In this document: piece after piece, positions 1 through 13,100 of the stretch
Position numbering within the stretch: the stretch's first letter is position 1
Layout of the letters: the number at the start of each line of letters is the position of its first letter
Origin: Brachionus manjavacas
Taxonomy: Eukaryota; Rotifera; Eurotatoria; Ploima; Brachionidae
Assembly (NCBI GenBank): GCA_019054805.1
Contig: JAHQIY010000030.1
Location: 1-64,000, forward strand
Reading direction: 5' to 3'
DNA: 64,000 nucleotides
Made by a program: the position numbers and the translations under genes
The notes under the pieces: model-generated
Database searches by the model: none
Told to the model about the DNA's origin: nothing
What the model saw: only the letters and a program-made list of their open reading frames with translations

Positions 1-121
1 CTAAACCTAAACCTAAACCTAACCCTAACCTAACCCTAACCTAAACCCTAACCCTAACCCTAACCCTAACCTAACCCTAACCCTAAACCTAAACCCTAAC
101 CCTAAACCCTAAACCCTAACC

Positions 122-162
<41 letters not shown>

Positions 163-174
163 ACCCTAAACCCT
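1..174 (+). repeat. Terminal telomere repeat array, C-rich strand
   Basis: About 29 head-to-tail units of CCCTAA mixed with CCCTAAA, CCTAA and CCTAAA fill the window start. On the opposite strand these read TTAGGG, TTTAGGG, TTAGG and TTTAGG, so the G-rich strand runs 5' to 3' toward the end, as expected at a left chromosome end. The outermost few units are CCTAAA or CCTAA; the inner ones are mostly CCCTAA and CCCTAAA. The array ends in CCCT, which runs straight into the satellite motif GATTTCAG. The mixture suggests a telomerase of low fidelity or old, mutated units; I cannot tell which. Confidence 0.95.
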
Positions 175-239
175 GATTTCAGTCTCGATAAAATTTAATT
201 CAAAAAACCTAAAAAATATTAAAAGCTTTTGAGTAAGAG

Positions 240-2300
240 TTCTAAAAAAAATTTCAAAATTTATACGAGAGAAGTAAAATTGGTTTTTCAAATTTTACTC
301 AAAAGCCTGATTTCAGTCTCCGTCAAATTTAATTCAAAAGACCTAAAAAAATTTAAAAAAAGCCTTTGAGTAAGAGTTCTAAAAATAATTTCATAATTTA
401 TACGAGAGAAGTAAAATTGGTTTTTCAAATTTTACTCAAAAGCCTGATTTCAGTCTCGATAAAATTTAATTCAAAAAACCTTAAAAAAAAAACCTTTGAG
501 TAAGAGTTCTAAAAATAATTTCAAAATTTATACGAGATAAGTAAAATTGGTTTTTCAAATTTTTTTCAAAAGCCTGATTTCAGTCTGGATAAAATTTTAT
601 TCAAAAGACCTAAAAAAAAAAAAAGCCTTTGAGTAAGAGTTCTAAAAATAATTTCAAAATTTATACGAGAGAAGTAAATTTGGTTTTCCAAATTTTTTTC
701 AAAAGCCTGATTTCAGTCTGGATAAAATTTAATTCAAAAGACCTTAAAAAAAAAAAACCTTTGAGTAAGAGTTCTAAAAATAATTTCAAAATTTATACGA
801 GATAAGTAAAATTGGTTTTTCAAATTTTTTTCAAAAGCCTGATTTCAGTCTGGATAAAATTTTATTCAAAAACCCTAAAAAAAAAAAAAGCCTTTGAGTA
901 AGAGTTCTAAAAATAATTTCAAAATTTATACGAGAGAAGTAAATTTGGTTTTCCAAATTTTATTCAAAAGCCTTTTTTCTCTCTCGATAAAATTTAATTC
1001 AAAAAACCTAAAAAATATTAAAAACCTTTGAGTAAGAGTTCTAAAAATAATTTCGAAATTTAGACGAGAGAAGTAAAATTGGTTTTTCAAATTTTTTCAA
1101 AAGCCTGATTTCAGTCTTCGTCAAATTTAATTCAAAAAACCTAAAAAATATTAAAAGCTTTTGAGTAAGAGTTCTAAAAAAAATTTCAAAATTTATACGA
1201 GATAAGTAAAATTGGTTTTTCAAATTTTTTTCAAAAGCCTGATTTCAGTCTGGATAAAATTTAATTCAAAAGACCTAAAAAAAAAAAACCTTTGAGTAAG
1301 AGTTCTAAAAATAATTTCAAAATTTATACGAGAGAAGTAAAATTGGTTTTTCAAATTTTACTCAAAAGCCTGATTTCAGTCTCCGTCAAATTTAATTCAA
1401 AAGACCTAAAAAAATTTAAAAAAAGCCTTTGAGTAAGAGTTCTAAAAATAATTTCAAAATTTATACGAGATAAGTAAAATTGGTTTTTCAAATTTTATTC
1501 AAAAGCCTGATTTCAGTCTCCGTCAAATTTAATTCAAAAAACCTAAAAAATATTAAAAGCTTTTGAGTAAGAGTTCTAAAAAAAATTTCAAAATTTAGAC
1601 GAGAGAAGTAAAATTGGTTTTTCAAATTTTTTTCAAAAGCCTGATTTCAGTCTTCGTCAAATTTAATTCAAAAAACCTAAAAAATATTAAAAGCTTTTGA
1701 GTAAGAGTTCTAAAAAAAATTTCAAAATTTATACGAGATAAGTAAAATTGGTTTTTCAAATTTTTTTTCAAAAGCCTGATTTCAGTCTGGATAAAATTTT
1801 ATTCAAAAGACCTAAAAAAAAAAAAACCTTTGAGTAAGAGTTCTAAAAATAATTTCAAAATTTATACGAGAGAAGTAAAATTGGTTTTTCAAATTTTACT
1901 CAAAAGCCTGATTTCAGTCTCGATAAAATTTAATTCAAAAAACCTTAAAAAAAAAACCTTTGAGTAAGAGTTCTAAAAATAATTTCAAAATTTAGACGAG
2001 AGAAGTAAAATTGGTTTTTCAAATTTTTTTTCAAAAGCCTGATTTCAGTCTTCGTCAAATTTAATTCAAAAAACCTAAAAAATATTAAAAGCTTTTGAGT
2101 AAGAGTTCTAAAAAAAATTTCAAAATTTATACGAGATAAGTAAAATTGGTTTTTCAAATTTTTCAAAAGCCTGATTTCAGTTTGGATAAAATTTAATTCA
2201 AAAGACCTAAAAAAAAAACCTTTGAGTAAGAGTTGTAAAAATAATTTCAAAATTTATAAGAGAAGTAAAATTGGTTTTTCAAATTTTAGTCAAAAGCCTG
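240..2300 (+). repeat. Higher-order satellite block, copy 1
   Basis: Rare unit variants occur here in an order that recurs at 4760-6560. Examples are TTTCATAATTTATACG near 391, CCTTTTTTCTCTCTCGATAA near 971, TTTCGAAATTTAGACGAG near 1051 and GAGTTGTAAAAATAATTTC near 2231. The offset is about 4521 at the left and 4260 at the right, so this copy holds about two more units than the other. Confidence 0.75.
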
Positions 2301-4759
2301 ATTTCAGTCTCGATAAAATTTAATTCAAAAAACCTTAAAAAAAAAAAACCTTTGAGTAAGAGTTCTAAAAATAATTTCAAAATTTATACGAGAGAAGTAA
2401 AATTGGTTTTTCAAATTTTATTCAAAAGCCTGATTTCATTCTCCGTCAAATTTAATTCAAAAAACCTAAAAAAAAAAAAACCTTTGAGTAAGAGTTCTAA
2501 AAATAATTTCAAAATTTATACGAGATAAGTAAAATTGGTTTTTCAAATTTTTTTCAAAAGCCTGATTTCAGTCTGGATAAAATTTAATTCAAAAAACCTA
2601 AAAAAAAAAAAACCTTTGAGTAAGAGTTCTAAAAATAATTTCAAAATTTATACGAGATAAGTAAAATTGGTTTTTCAAATTTTTTTCAAAAGCCTGATTT
2701 CAGTCTGGATAAAATTTAATTCAAAAAACCTAAAAAAAAAAAAACCTTTGAGTAAGAGTTCTAAAAATAATTTCAAAATTTATAAGAGAGAAGTAAAATT
2801 GGTTTTTCAAATTTTATTCAAAAGCCTGATTTCAGTCTGGATAAAATTTAATTCAAAAAACCTAAAAAAAAAAAAACCTTTGAGTAAGAGTTCTAAAAAT
2901 AATTTCAAAATTTATAAGAGAGAAGTAAAATTGGTTTTTCAAATTTTATTCAAAAGCCTGATTTCAGTCTCCGTCAAATTTAATTCAAAAAACCTAAAAA
3001 AAAAAAAACCTTTGAGTAAGAGTTCTAAAAATAATTTCAAAATTTATACGAGATAAGTAAAATTGGTTTTTCAAATTTTTTTCAAAAGCCTGATTTCAGT
3101 CTTCGTCAAATTTAATTCAAAAAACCTAAAAAAAAAAAAACCTTTGAGTAAGAGTTCTAAAAAAAATTTCAAAATTTATACGAGATAAGTAAAATTGGTT
3201 TTTCAAATTTTTTTCAAAAGCCTGATTTCAGTCTCCGTCAAATTTAATTCAAAAGACCTAAAAAAATTTAAAAAAAGCCTTTGAGTAAGAGTTCTAAAAA
3301 TAATTTCAAAATTTATACGAGAGAAGTAAAATTGGTTTTTCAAATTTTACTCAAAAGCCTGATTTCAGTCTCGATAAAATTTAATTCAAAAAACCTAAAA
3401 AAAAAAAACCTTTGAGTAAGAGTTCTAAAAATAATTTCAAAATTTATACGAGAGAAGTAAAATTGGTTTTTCAAATTTTACTCAAAAGCCTGATTTCAGT
3501 CTCCGTCAAATTTAATTCAAAAGACCTAAAAAGATTTAAAAAAAGCCTTTGAGTAAGAGTTCTAAAAATAATTTCAAAATTTATACGAGATAAGTAAAAT
3601 TGGTTTTTCAAATTTTATTCAAAAGCCTGATTTCAGTCTCCGTCAAATTTAATTCAAAAAACCTAAAAAATATTAAAAGCTTTTGAGTAAGAGTTCTAAA
3701 AATAATTTCAAAATTTATACGAGAGAAGTAAAATTGGTTTTTCAAATTTTATTCAAAAGCCTGATTTCAGTCTCCGTCAAATTTAATTCAAAAAACCTAA
3801 AAAATATTAAAAGCTTTTGAGTAAGAGTTCTAAAAAAAATTTCAAAATTTATACGAGATAAGTAAAATTGGTTTTTCAAATTTTTTTCAAAAGCCTGATT
3901 TCAGTCTGGATAAAATTTAATTCAAAAGACCTAAAAAAAAAAAAACCTTTGAGTAAGAGTTCTAAAAATAATTTCAAAATTTATACGAGAGAAGTAAAAT
4001 TGGTTTTTCAAATTTTACTCAAAAGCCTGATTTCAGTCTCGATAAAATTTAATTCAAAAAACCTAAAAAAAAAAAAAACCTTTGAGTAAGAGTTCTAAAA
4101 ATAATTTCAAAATTTATACGAGAGAAGTAAAATTGGTTTTTCAAATTTTACTCAAAAGCCTGATTTCAGTCTCCGTCAAATTTAATTCAAAAGACCTAAA
4201 AAGATTTAAAAAAAGCCTTTGAGTAAGAGTTCTAAAAATAATTTCAAAATTTATACGAGATAAGTAAAATTGGTTTTTCAAATTTTACTCAAAAGCCTGA
4301 TTTCAGTCTCCGTCAAATTTAATTCAAAAGACCTAAAAAATATTAAAAGCTTTTGAGTAAGAGTTCTAAAAATAATTTCAAAATTTATACGAGAGAAGTA
4401 AAATTGGTTTTTCAAATTTTATTCAAAAGCCTGATTTCAGTCTCCGTCAAATTTAATTCAAAAAACCTAAAAAATATTAAAAGCTTTTGAGTAAGAGTTC
4501 TAAAAAAAATTTCAAAATTTATACGAGATAAGTAAAATTGGTTTTTCAAATTTTTTTCAAAAGCCTGATTTCAGTCTGGATAAAATTTAATTCAAAAGAC
4601 CTTAAAAAAAAAAAAACCTTTGAGTAAGAGTTCTAAAAATAATTTCAAAATTTATAAGAGAGAAGTAAAATTGGTTTTTAAAATTTTATTCAAAAGCCTG
4701 ATTTCAGTCTCGATAAAATTTAATTCAAAAAACCTTAAAAAAAAAAAACCTTTGAGTAA

Positions 4760-6560
4760 GAGTTCTAAAAATAATTTCAAAATTTAGACGAGAGTAGTAA
4801 AATTGGTTTTTCAAATTTTACTCAAAAGCCTGATTTCAGTCTCCGTCAAATTTAATTCAAAAGACCTAAAAAAATTTAAAAAAAGCCTTTGAGTAAGAGT
4901 TCTAAAAATAATTTCATAATTTATACGAGAGAAGTAAAATTGGTTTTTCAAATTTTACTCAAAAGCCTGATTTCAGTCTCGATAAAATTTAATTCAAAAA
5001 ACCTTAAAAAAAAAAAACCTTTGAGTAAGAGTTCTAAAAATAATTTCAAAATTTATACGAGATAAGTAAAATTGGTTTTTCAAATTTTTTTCAAAAGCCT
5101 GATTTCAGTCTGGATAAAATTTAATTCAAAAGACCTAAAAAAAAAAAAAGCCTTTGAGTAAGAGTTCTAAAAATAATTTCAAAATTTATACGAGAGAAGT
5201 AAATTTGGTTTTCCAAATTTTATTCAAAAGCCTTTTTTCTCTCTCGATAAAATTTAATTCAAAAAACCTAAAAAATATTAAAAACCTTTGAGTAAGAGTT
5301 CTAAAAATAATTTCGAAATTTAGACGAGAGAAGTAAAATTGGTTTTTCAAATTTTTTTCAAAAGCCTGATTTCAGTCTCCGTCAAATTTAATTCAAAAAA
5401 CCTAAAAAATATTAAAAGCTTTTGAGTAAGAGTTCTAAAAAAAATTTCAAAATTTATACGAGATAAGTAAAATTGGTTTTTCAAATTTTTTTCAAAAGCC
5501 TGATTTCAGTCTGGATAAAATTTAATTCAAAAGACCTAAAAAAAAAAACCTTTGAGTAAGAGTTCTAAAAATAATTTCAAAATTTATACGAGAGAAGTAA
5601 AATTGGTTTTTCAAATTTTACTCAAAAGCCTGATTTCAGTCTCCGTCAAATTTAATTCAAAAGACCTAAAAAAATTTAAAAAAAGCCTTTGAGTAAGAGT
5701 TCTAAAAATAATTTCAAAATTTATACGAGATAAGTAAAATTGGTTTTTCAAATTTTATTCAAAAGCCTGATTTCAGTCTCCGTCAAATTTAATTCAAAAA
5801 ACCTAAAAAATATTAAAAGCTTTTGAGTAAGAGTTCTAAAAAAAATTTCAAAATTTAGACGAGAGAAGTAAAATTGGTTTTTCAAATTTTTTTCAAAAGC
5901 CTGATTTCAGTCTTCGTCAAATTTAATTCAAAAAACCTAAAAAATATTAAAAGCTTTTGAGTAAGAGTTCTAAAAAAAATTTCAAAATTTATACGAGATA
6001 AGTAAAATTGGTTTTTCAAATTTTTTTCAAAAGCCTGATTTCAGTCTGGATAAAATTTAATTCAAAAAACCTAAAAAAAAAAAAACCTTTGAGTAAGAGT
6101 TCTAAAAATAATTTCAAAATTTATACGAGAGAAGTAAAATTGGTTTTTCAAATTTTACTCAAAAGCCTGATTTCAGTCTCGATAAAATTTAATTCAAAAA
6201 ACCTTAAAAAAAAAACCTTTGAGTAAGAGTTCTAAAAATAATTTCAAAATTTAGACGAGAGAAGTAAAATTGGTTTTTCAAATTTTTTTCAAAAGCCTGA
6301 TTTCAGTCTTCGTCAAATTTAATTCAAAAAACCTAAAAAATATTAAAAGCTTTTTGAGTAAGAGTTCTAAAAAAAATTTCAAAATTTATACGAGATAAGT
6401 AAAATTGGTTTTTCAAATTTTTTTCAAAAGCCTGATTTCAGTTTGGATAAAATTTAATTCAAAAGACCTTAAAAAAAAAAAACCTTTGAGTAAGAGTTGT
6501 AAAAATAATTTCAAAATTTATAAGAGAGAAGTAAAATTGGTTTTTCAAATTTTAGTCAAA
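4760..6560 (+). repeat. Higher-order satellite block, copy 2
   Basis: It repeats the variant order of 240-2300; around 5221-5340 the match to 961-1080 is essentially exact. A partial third copy, ending with the same GAGTTGTAAAAATAATTTC unit, lies at about 9180-9480. Confidence 0.75.
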
Positions 6561-9500
6561 AGCCTGATTTCATTCTCCGTCAAATTTAATTCAAAAAACC
6601 TAAAAAGATTTAAAAAAAGCCTTTGAGTAAGAGTTCTAAAAATAATTTCAAAATTTATACGAGATAAGTAAAATTGGTTTTTCAAATTTTATTCAAAAGC
6701 CTGATTTCAGTCTCCGTCAAATTTAATTCAAAAAACCTAAAAAAAAAAAAACCTTTGAGTAAGAGTTCTAAAAATAATTTCAAAATTTATAAGAGAGAAG
6801 TAAAATTGGTTTTTCAAATTTTATTCAAAAGCCTGATTTCATTCTCCGTCAAATTTAATTCAAAAAACCTAAAAAAAAAAAAACCTTTGAGTAAGAGTTC
6901 TAAAAATAATTTCAAAATTTATAAGAGAGAAGTAAAATTGGTTTTTCAAATTTTATTCAAAAGCCTGATTTCATTCTCCGTCAAAATTAATTCAAAAAAC
7001 CTAAAAAAAAAAAAACCTTTGAGTAAGAGTTCTAAAAATAATTTCAAAATTTATACGAGATAAGTAAAATTGGTTTTTCAAATTTTTTTCAAAAGCCTGA
7101 TTTCAGTCTGGATAAAATTTAATTCAAAAAACCTAAAAAAAAAAAAAACTTTGAGTAAGAGTTCTAAAAATAATTTCAAAATTTATAAGAGAGAAGTAAA
7201 ATTGGTTTTTCAAATTTTATTCAAAAGCCTGATTTCAGTCTGGATAAAATTTAATTCAAAAAACCTAAAAAAAAAAAAACCTTTGAGTAAGAGTTCTAAA
7301 AATAATTTCAAAATTTATAAGAGAGAAGTAAAATTGGTTTTTCAAATTTTATTCAAAAGCCTGATTTCAGTCTCCGTCAAATTTAATTCAAAAAACCTAA
7401 AAAAAAAAAAACCTTTGAGTAAGAGTTCTAAAAATAATTTCAAAATTTATACGAGATAAGTAAAATTGGTTTTTCAAATTTTTCAAATGCCTGATTTCAG
7501 TCTCGATAAAATTTAATTCAAAAAACCTAAAAAAAAAAAAAACCTTTGAGTAAGAGTTCTAAAAATAATTTCAAAATTTATACGAGAGAAGTAAAATTGG
7601 TTTTTCAAATTTTACTCAAAAGCCTGATTTCAGTCTCCGTCAAATTTAATTCAAAAGACCTAAAAAGATTTAAAAAAGCCTTTGAGTAAGAGTTCTAAAA
7701 ATAATTTCAAAATTTATACGAGATAAGTAAAATTGGTTTTTCAAATTTTATTTAAAAGCCTGATTTCAGTCTCCGTCAAATTTAATTCAAAAAACCTTAA
7801 AAAAAAAAACCCTTGAGTAAGAGTTCTAAAAATAATTTCAAAATTTGTACGAGAGAAGTAAAATTGGTTTTTCAAATTTTATTCAAAAGCCTGATTTCAT
7901 TCTCCGTCAAATTTAATTCAAAAAACCTAAAAAAAAAAAAACCTTTGAGTAAGAGTTCTAAAAATAATTTCAAAATTTATAAGAGAGAAGTAAAATTGGT
8001 TTTTCAAATTTTATTCAAAAGCCTGATTTCAGTCTCCGTCAAATTTAATTCAAAAAACCTAAAAAAAAAAACCTTTGAGTAAGAGTTCTAAAAATAATTT
8101 CAAAATTTATACGAGATAAGTAAAATTGGTTTTTCAAATTTTTTCAAAAGCCTGATTTCAGTCTGGATAAAATTTAATTCAAAAAACCTAAAAAAAAAAA
8201 AACCTTTGAGTAAGAGTTCTAAAAATAATTTCAAAATTTATAAGAGAGAAGTAAAATTGGTTTTTCAAATTTTATTCAAAAGCCTGATTTCAGTCTGGAT
8301 AAAATTTAATTCAAAAAACCTAAAAAAAAAACCTTTGAGTAAGAGTTCTAAAAATAATTTCAAAATTTATAAGAGAGAAGTAAAATTGGTTTTTCAAATT
8401 TTATTCAAAAGCCTGATTTCAGTCTCCGTCAAATTTAATTCAAATAACCTAAAAAAAAAAAAACCTTTGAGTAAGAGTTCTAAAAATAATTTCAAAATTT
8501 ATACGAGAGAAGTAAAATTGGTTTTTCAAATTTTACTCAAAAGCCTGATTTCAGTCTCGATAAAATTTAATTCAAAAAACCTTAAATAAAAAAAACCTTT
8601 GAGTAAGAGTTCTAAAAATAATTTCAAAATTTATACGAGAGAAGTAAAATTGGTTTTTCAAATTTTACTCAAAAGCCTGATTTCAGTCTCCGTCAAATTT
8701 AATTCAAAAAACCTAAAAAATATTAAAAGCTTTTGAGCAAGAGTTCTAAAAAAAATTTCAAAATTTAGACGAGAGAAGTAAAATTGGTTTTTCAAATATT
8801 TATCAAAAAGCCTGATTTCAGTCTTCGTCAGATTTAATTCAAAAAACCTAAAAAATATTAAAAGCTTTTGAGTAAGAGTTCTAAAAATAATTTCAAAATT
8901 TATACGAGATAAGTAAAATTGGTTTTTCAAATTTTTTTCAAAAGCCTGATTTCAGTCTGGATAAAATTTTATTCAAAAGACCTAAAAAAAAAAAAACCTT
9001 TGAGTAAGAGTTCTAAAAATAATTTCAAAATTTATACGAGAGAAGTAAAATTGGTTTTTCAAATTTTACTCAAAAGCCTGATTTCAGTCTCGATAAAATT
9101 TAATTCAAAAAACCTTAAAAAAAAAAAACCTTTGAGTAAGAGTTCTAAAAATAATTTCAAAATTTAGACGAGAGAAGTAAAATTGGTTTTTCAAATTTTT
9201 TTCAAAAGCCTGATTTCAGTCTTCGTCAAATTTAATTCAAAAAACCTAAAAAATATTAAAAGCTTTTGAGTAAGAGTTCTAAAAAAAATTTCAAAATTTA
9301 TACGAGATAAGTAAAATTGGTTTTTCAAATTTTTTTCAAAAGCCTGATTTCAGTTTGGATAAAATTTAATTCAAAAGACCTAAAAAAAAAAAACCTTTGA
9401 GTAAGAGTTGTAAAAATAATTTCAAAATTTATAAGAGAGAAGTAAAATTGGTTTTTCAAATTTTAGTCAAAAGCCTGATTTCAGTCTCGATAAAATTTAA

Positions 9501-10199
9501 TTCAAAAAACCTTAAAAAAAAAAAACCTTTGAGTAAGAGTTCTAAAAATAATTTCAAAATTTATACGAGAGAAGTAAAATTGGTTTTTCAAATTTTATTC
9601 AAAAGCCTGATTTCAGTCTCCGTCAAATTTAATTCAAAAAACCTAAAAAAAAAAAAACCTTTGAGTAAGAGTTCTAAAAATAATTTCAAAATTTATACGA
9701 GATAAGTAAAATTGGTTTTTCAAATTTTTTCAAAAGCCTGATTTCAGTCTGGATAAAATTTAATTCAAAAAACCTAAAAAAAAAAAAACCTTTGAGTAAG
9801 AGTTCTAAAAATAATTTCAAAATTTATACGAGATAAGTAAAATTGGTTTTCCAAATTTTATTCAAAAGCCTGATTTCAGTCTCGATAAAATTTAATTCAA
9901 AAAACCTTAAAAAAAAAAAACCTTTGAGTAAGAGTTCTAAAAATAATTTCAAAATTTATACGAGAGAAGTAAAATTGGTTTTTCAAATTTTATTCAAAAG
10001 CCTGATTTCATTCTCCGTCAAATTTAATTCAAAAAACCTAAAAAAAAAAAAACTTTTGAGTAAGAGTTCTAAAAATAATTTCAAAATTTATACGAGAGAA
10101 GTAAAATTGGTTTTTCAAATTTTATTCAAAAGCCTGATTTCATTCTCCGTCAAATTTAATTCAAAAAACCTAAAAAATATTAAAAGCTTTTGAGTAAGA

Positions 10200-13100
10200 G
10201 TTGTAAAAATAATTTCAAAATTTATACGAGAGAAGTAAAATTGGTTTTTCAAATTTTACTCAAAAGCCTGATTTCAGTCTCCGTCAAATTTAATTCAAAA
10301 AACCTAAAAAAAAAAAACTTTTGAGTAAAGTTCTAAAAATAATTTTTAAATTTATACGAGAGAAGTAAAATTGGTTTTCCAAATTTTATTCAAAAGCCTT
10401 TTTTCACTCTCGATAAAATTTAATTCAAAAAACCTAAAAAATAAAAAAGGTTTTGAGAAAGAGTTGTAAAAATAATTTCAAAATTTATACGAGAGAAGTA
10501 AAATTGGTTTTTCAAATTTTACTCAAAAGCCTGATTTCAGTCTCGATAAAATTTAATTCAAAAAACCTAAAAAATATTAAAAGCTTTTGAGTAAGAGTTC
10601 TAAAAATAATTTCAAAATTTATACGAGAGAAGTAAAATTGGTTTTCCAAATTTTATTCAAAAGCCTTTTTTCTCTCTCGATAAAATTTAATTCAAAAAAC
10701 CTAAAAAATAATAAAAGCTTTTGAGTAAGAGTCCTAAAAATAATTTCAAAATTTATACGAGAGAAGTAAAATTGGTTTTTCAAATTTTATTCAAAAGCCT
10801 GATTTCAGTCTTGGTCAAATTTAATTCAAGAACCCAAAAAATAAAAAAAGCCTTTGAGTAAGAGTTCTAAAAATAATTTCAAAATTTATACGAGATAAGT
10901 AAAATTGGTTTTTCAAATTTTATTCAAAAGCCTGATTTCAGTCTCCGTCAAATTTAATTCAAAAGACCTAAAAAAATTTAAAAAAAGCCTTTGAGTAAGA
11001 GTTCTAAAAATAATTTCAAAATTTATACGAGATAAGTAAAATTGGTTTTCCAAATTTTATTCAAAAGCCTGATTTCAGTCTTGGTCAAATTTTATTCAAA
11101 AAACCTAAAAAATATTAAAAGCTTTTGAGTAAGAGTTCTAAAAATAATTTCAAAATTTATACGAGATAAATAAATTGGTTTTCCAAATTTTATTCAAAAG
11201 CCTTATTTCACTCTTGATAAAATTTAATTCAAAAAAACTAAAAAATATTAAAAGCTTTTGAGAAAGAGTTGTAAAAATTATTTTAAAATTTGTATGAGAG
11301 AAGTAAAATTGGTTTTCCAAATTTTATTCAAAAGCGTTTTTTCTCTCTCGATAAAATTTAATTCAAAAAACCTAAAAAAATTTAAAAAAAGCCTTTGAGT
11401 AAGAGTTGTTAAAAATAATTTCAAAATTAATATGAGAGAAGTAAAATTGGTTTTTCAAATTTTATTCAAAAGCCTGATTTCAGTCTCGATAAAATTTAAT
11501 TCAAAAAACCTAAAAAAATTTAAAAAAAGCCTTTGAGTAAGAGTTGTTAAAAATAATTTCAAAATTTATACGATAGAAGTAAAATTGGTTTTTCAAATTT
11601 TATTCAAAAGCCTGATTTCAGTCTCGATGAAATTTAATTCAAAAGACCTAAAAAAATTTAAAAAAAGCCTTTGAGTAAGAGTTCTAAAAATAATTTTTAA
11701 ATTTATACGAGAGAAGTAAAATTGGTTTTCCAAATTTTATTCAAAAGCCTTTTTTCACTCTCGATAAAATTTAATTCAAAAAACCTAAAAAATAAAAAAG
11801 GTTTTGAGAAAGAGTTGTAAAAATAATTTCAAAATTAATACGAGAGAAGTAAAATTGGTTTTCCAAATTTTATTCAAAAGCCTTTTTTCTCTCTCGATAA
11901 AATTTAATTCAAAAAACCTAAAAAATATTAAAAGCTTTTGAGTAAGAGTTCTAAAAATAATTTCAAAATTTATACGAGAGAAGTAAAATTGGTTTTCCAA
12001 ATTTTATTCAAAAGCCTGATTTCAGTCTTGGTCAAATTTAATTCAAGAACCCAAAAAATAAAAAAAGCCTTTGAGTAAGAGTTCTAAAAATAATTTCAAA
12101 ATTTATACGAGATAAGTAAAATTGGTTTTTCAAATTTTATTCAAAAGCCTGATTTCAGTCTCCGTCAAATTTAATTCAAAAGACCTAAAAAAATTTAAAA
12201 AAAGCCTTTGAGTAAGAGTTCTAAAAATAATTTCAAAATTTATACGAGATAAGTAAAATTGGTTTTCCAAATTTTATTCAAAAGCCTGATTTCAGTCTTG
12301 GTCAAATTTTATTCAAAAAACCTAAAAAATATTAAAAGCTTTTGAGTAAGAGTTCTAAAAATAATTTCAAAATTTATACGAGATAAATAAATTGGTTTTC
12401 CAAATTTTATTCAAAAGCCTTATTTCACTCTTGATAAAATTTAATTCAAAAAAACTAAAAAATATTAAAAGCTTTTGAGAAAGAGTTGTAAAAATTATTT
12501 TAAAATTTGTATGAGAGAAGTAAAATTGGTTTTCCAAATTTTATTCAAAAGCCTGATTTCAGTCTCGATAAAATTTAATTCAAAAAACCTAAAAAAATTT
12601 AAAAAAAGCCTTTGAGTAAGAGTTGTTAAAAATAATTTCAAAATTAATATGAGAGAAGTAAAATTGGTTTTTCAAATTTTATTCAAAAGCCTGATTTCAG
12701 TCTCGATAAAATTTAATTCAAAAAACCTAAAAAAATTTAAAAAAAGCCTTTGAGTAAGAGTTGTTAAAAATAATTTCAAAATTTATACGAGATAAGTAAA
12801 ATTGGTTTTTCAAATTTTATTCAAAAGCCTGATTTCAGTCTCCGTCAAATTTAATTCAAAAGACCTAAAAAATTTAAAAAAAGCCTTTGAGTAAGAGTTC
12901 TAAAAATAATTTCAAAATTTATACGAGATAAGTAAAATTGGTTTTCCAAATTTTATTCAAAAGCCTGATTTCAGTCTTGGTCAAATTTTATTCAAAAAAC
13001 CTAAAAAATATTAAAAGCTTTTGAGTAAGAGTTCTAAAAATAATTTCAAAATTTATACGAGATAAATAAATTGGTTTTCCAAATTTTATTCAAAAACCTT

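Larger units (their letters stand above)
175..10200 (+). repeat. Satellite zone A (telomere-proximal subfamily)
   Basis: In this zone most units have a pure A linker of about 9-14 bases, or the AAAAATATTAAAAGC linker. The TCTGGATAAAATTT and TCTTCGTC boxes are common, and TTGGTTTTTCAA is more common than TTGGTTTTCCAA. The boundary with the next zone is gradual, so the end is approximate. Confidence 0.6.
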
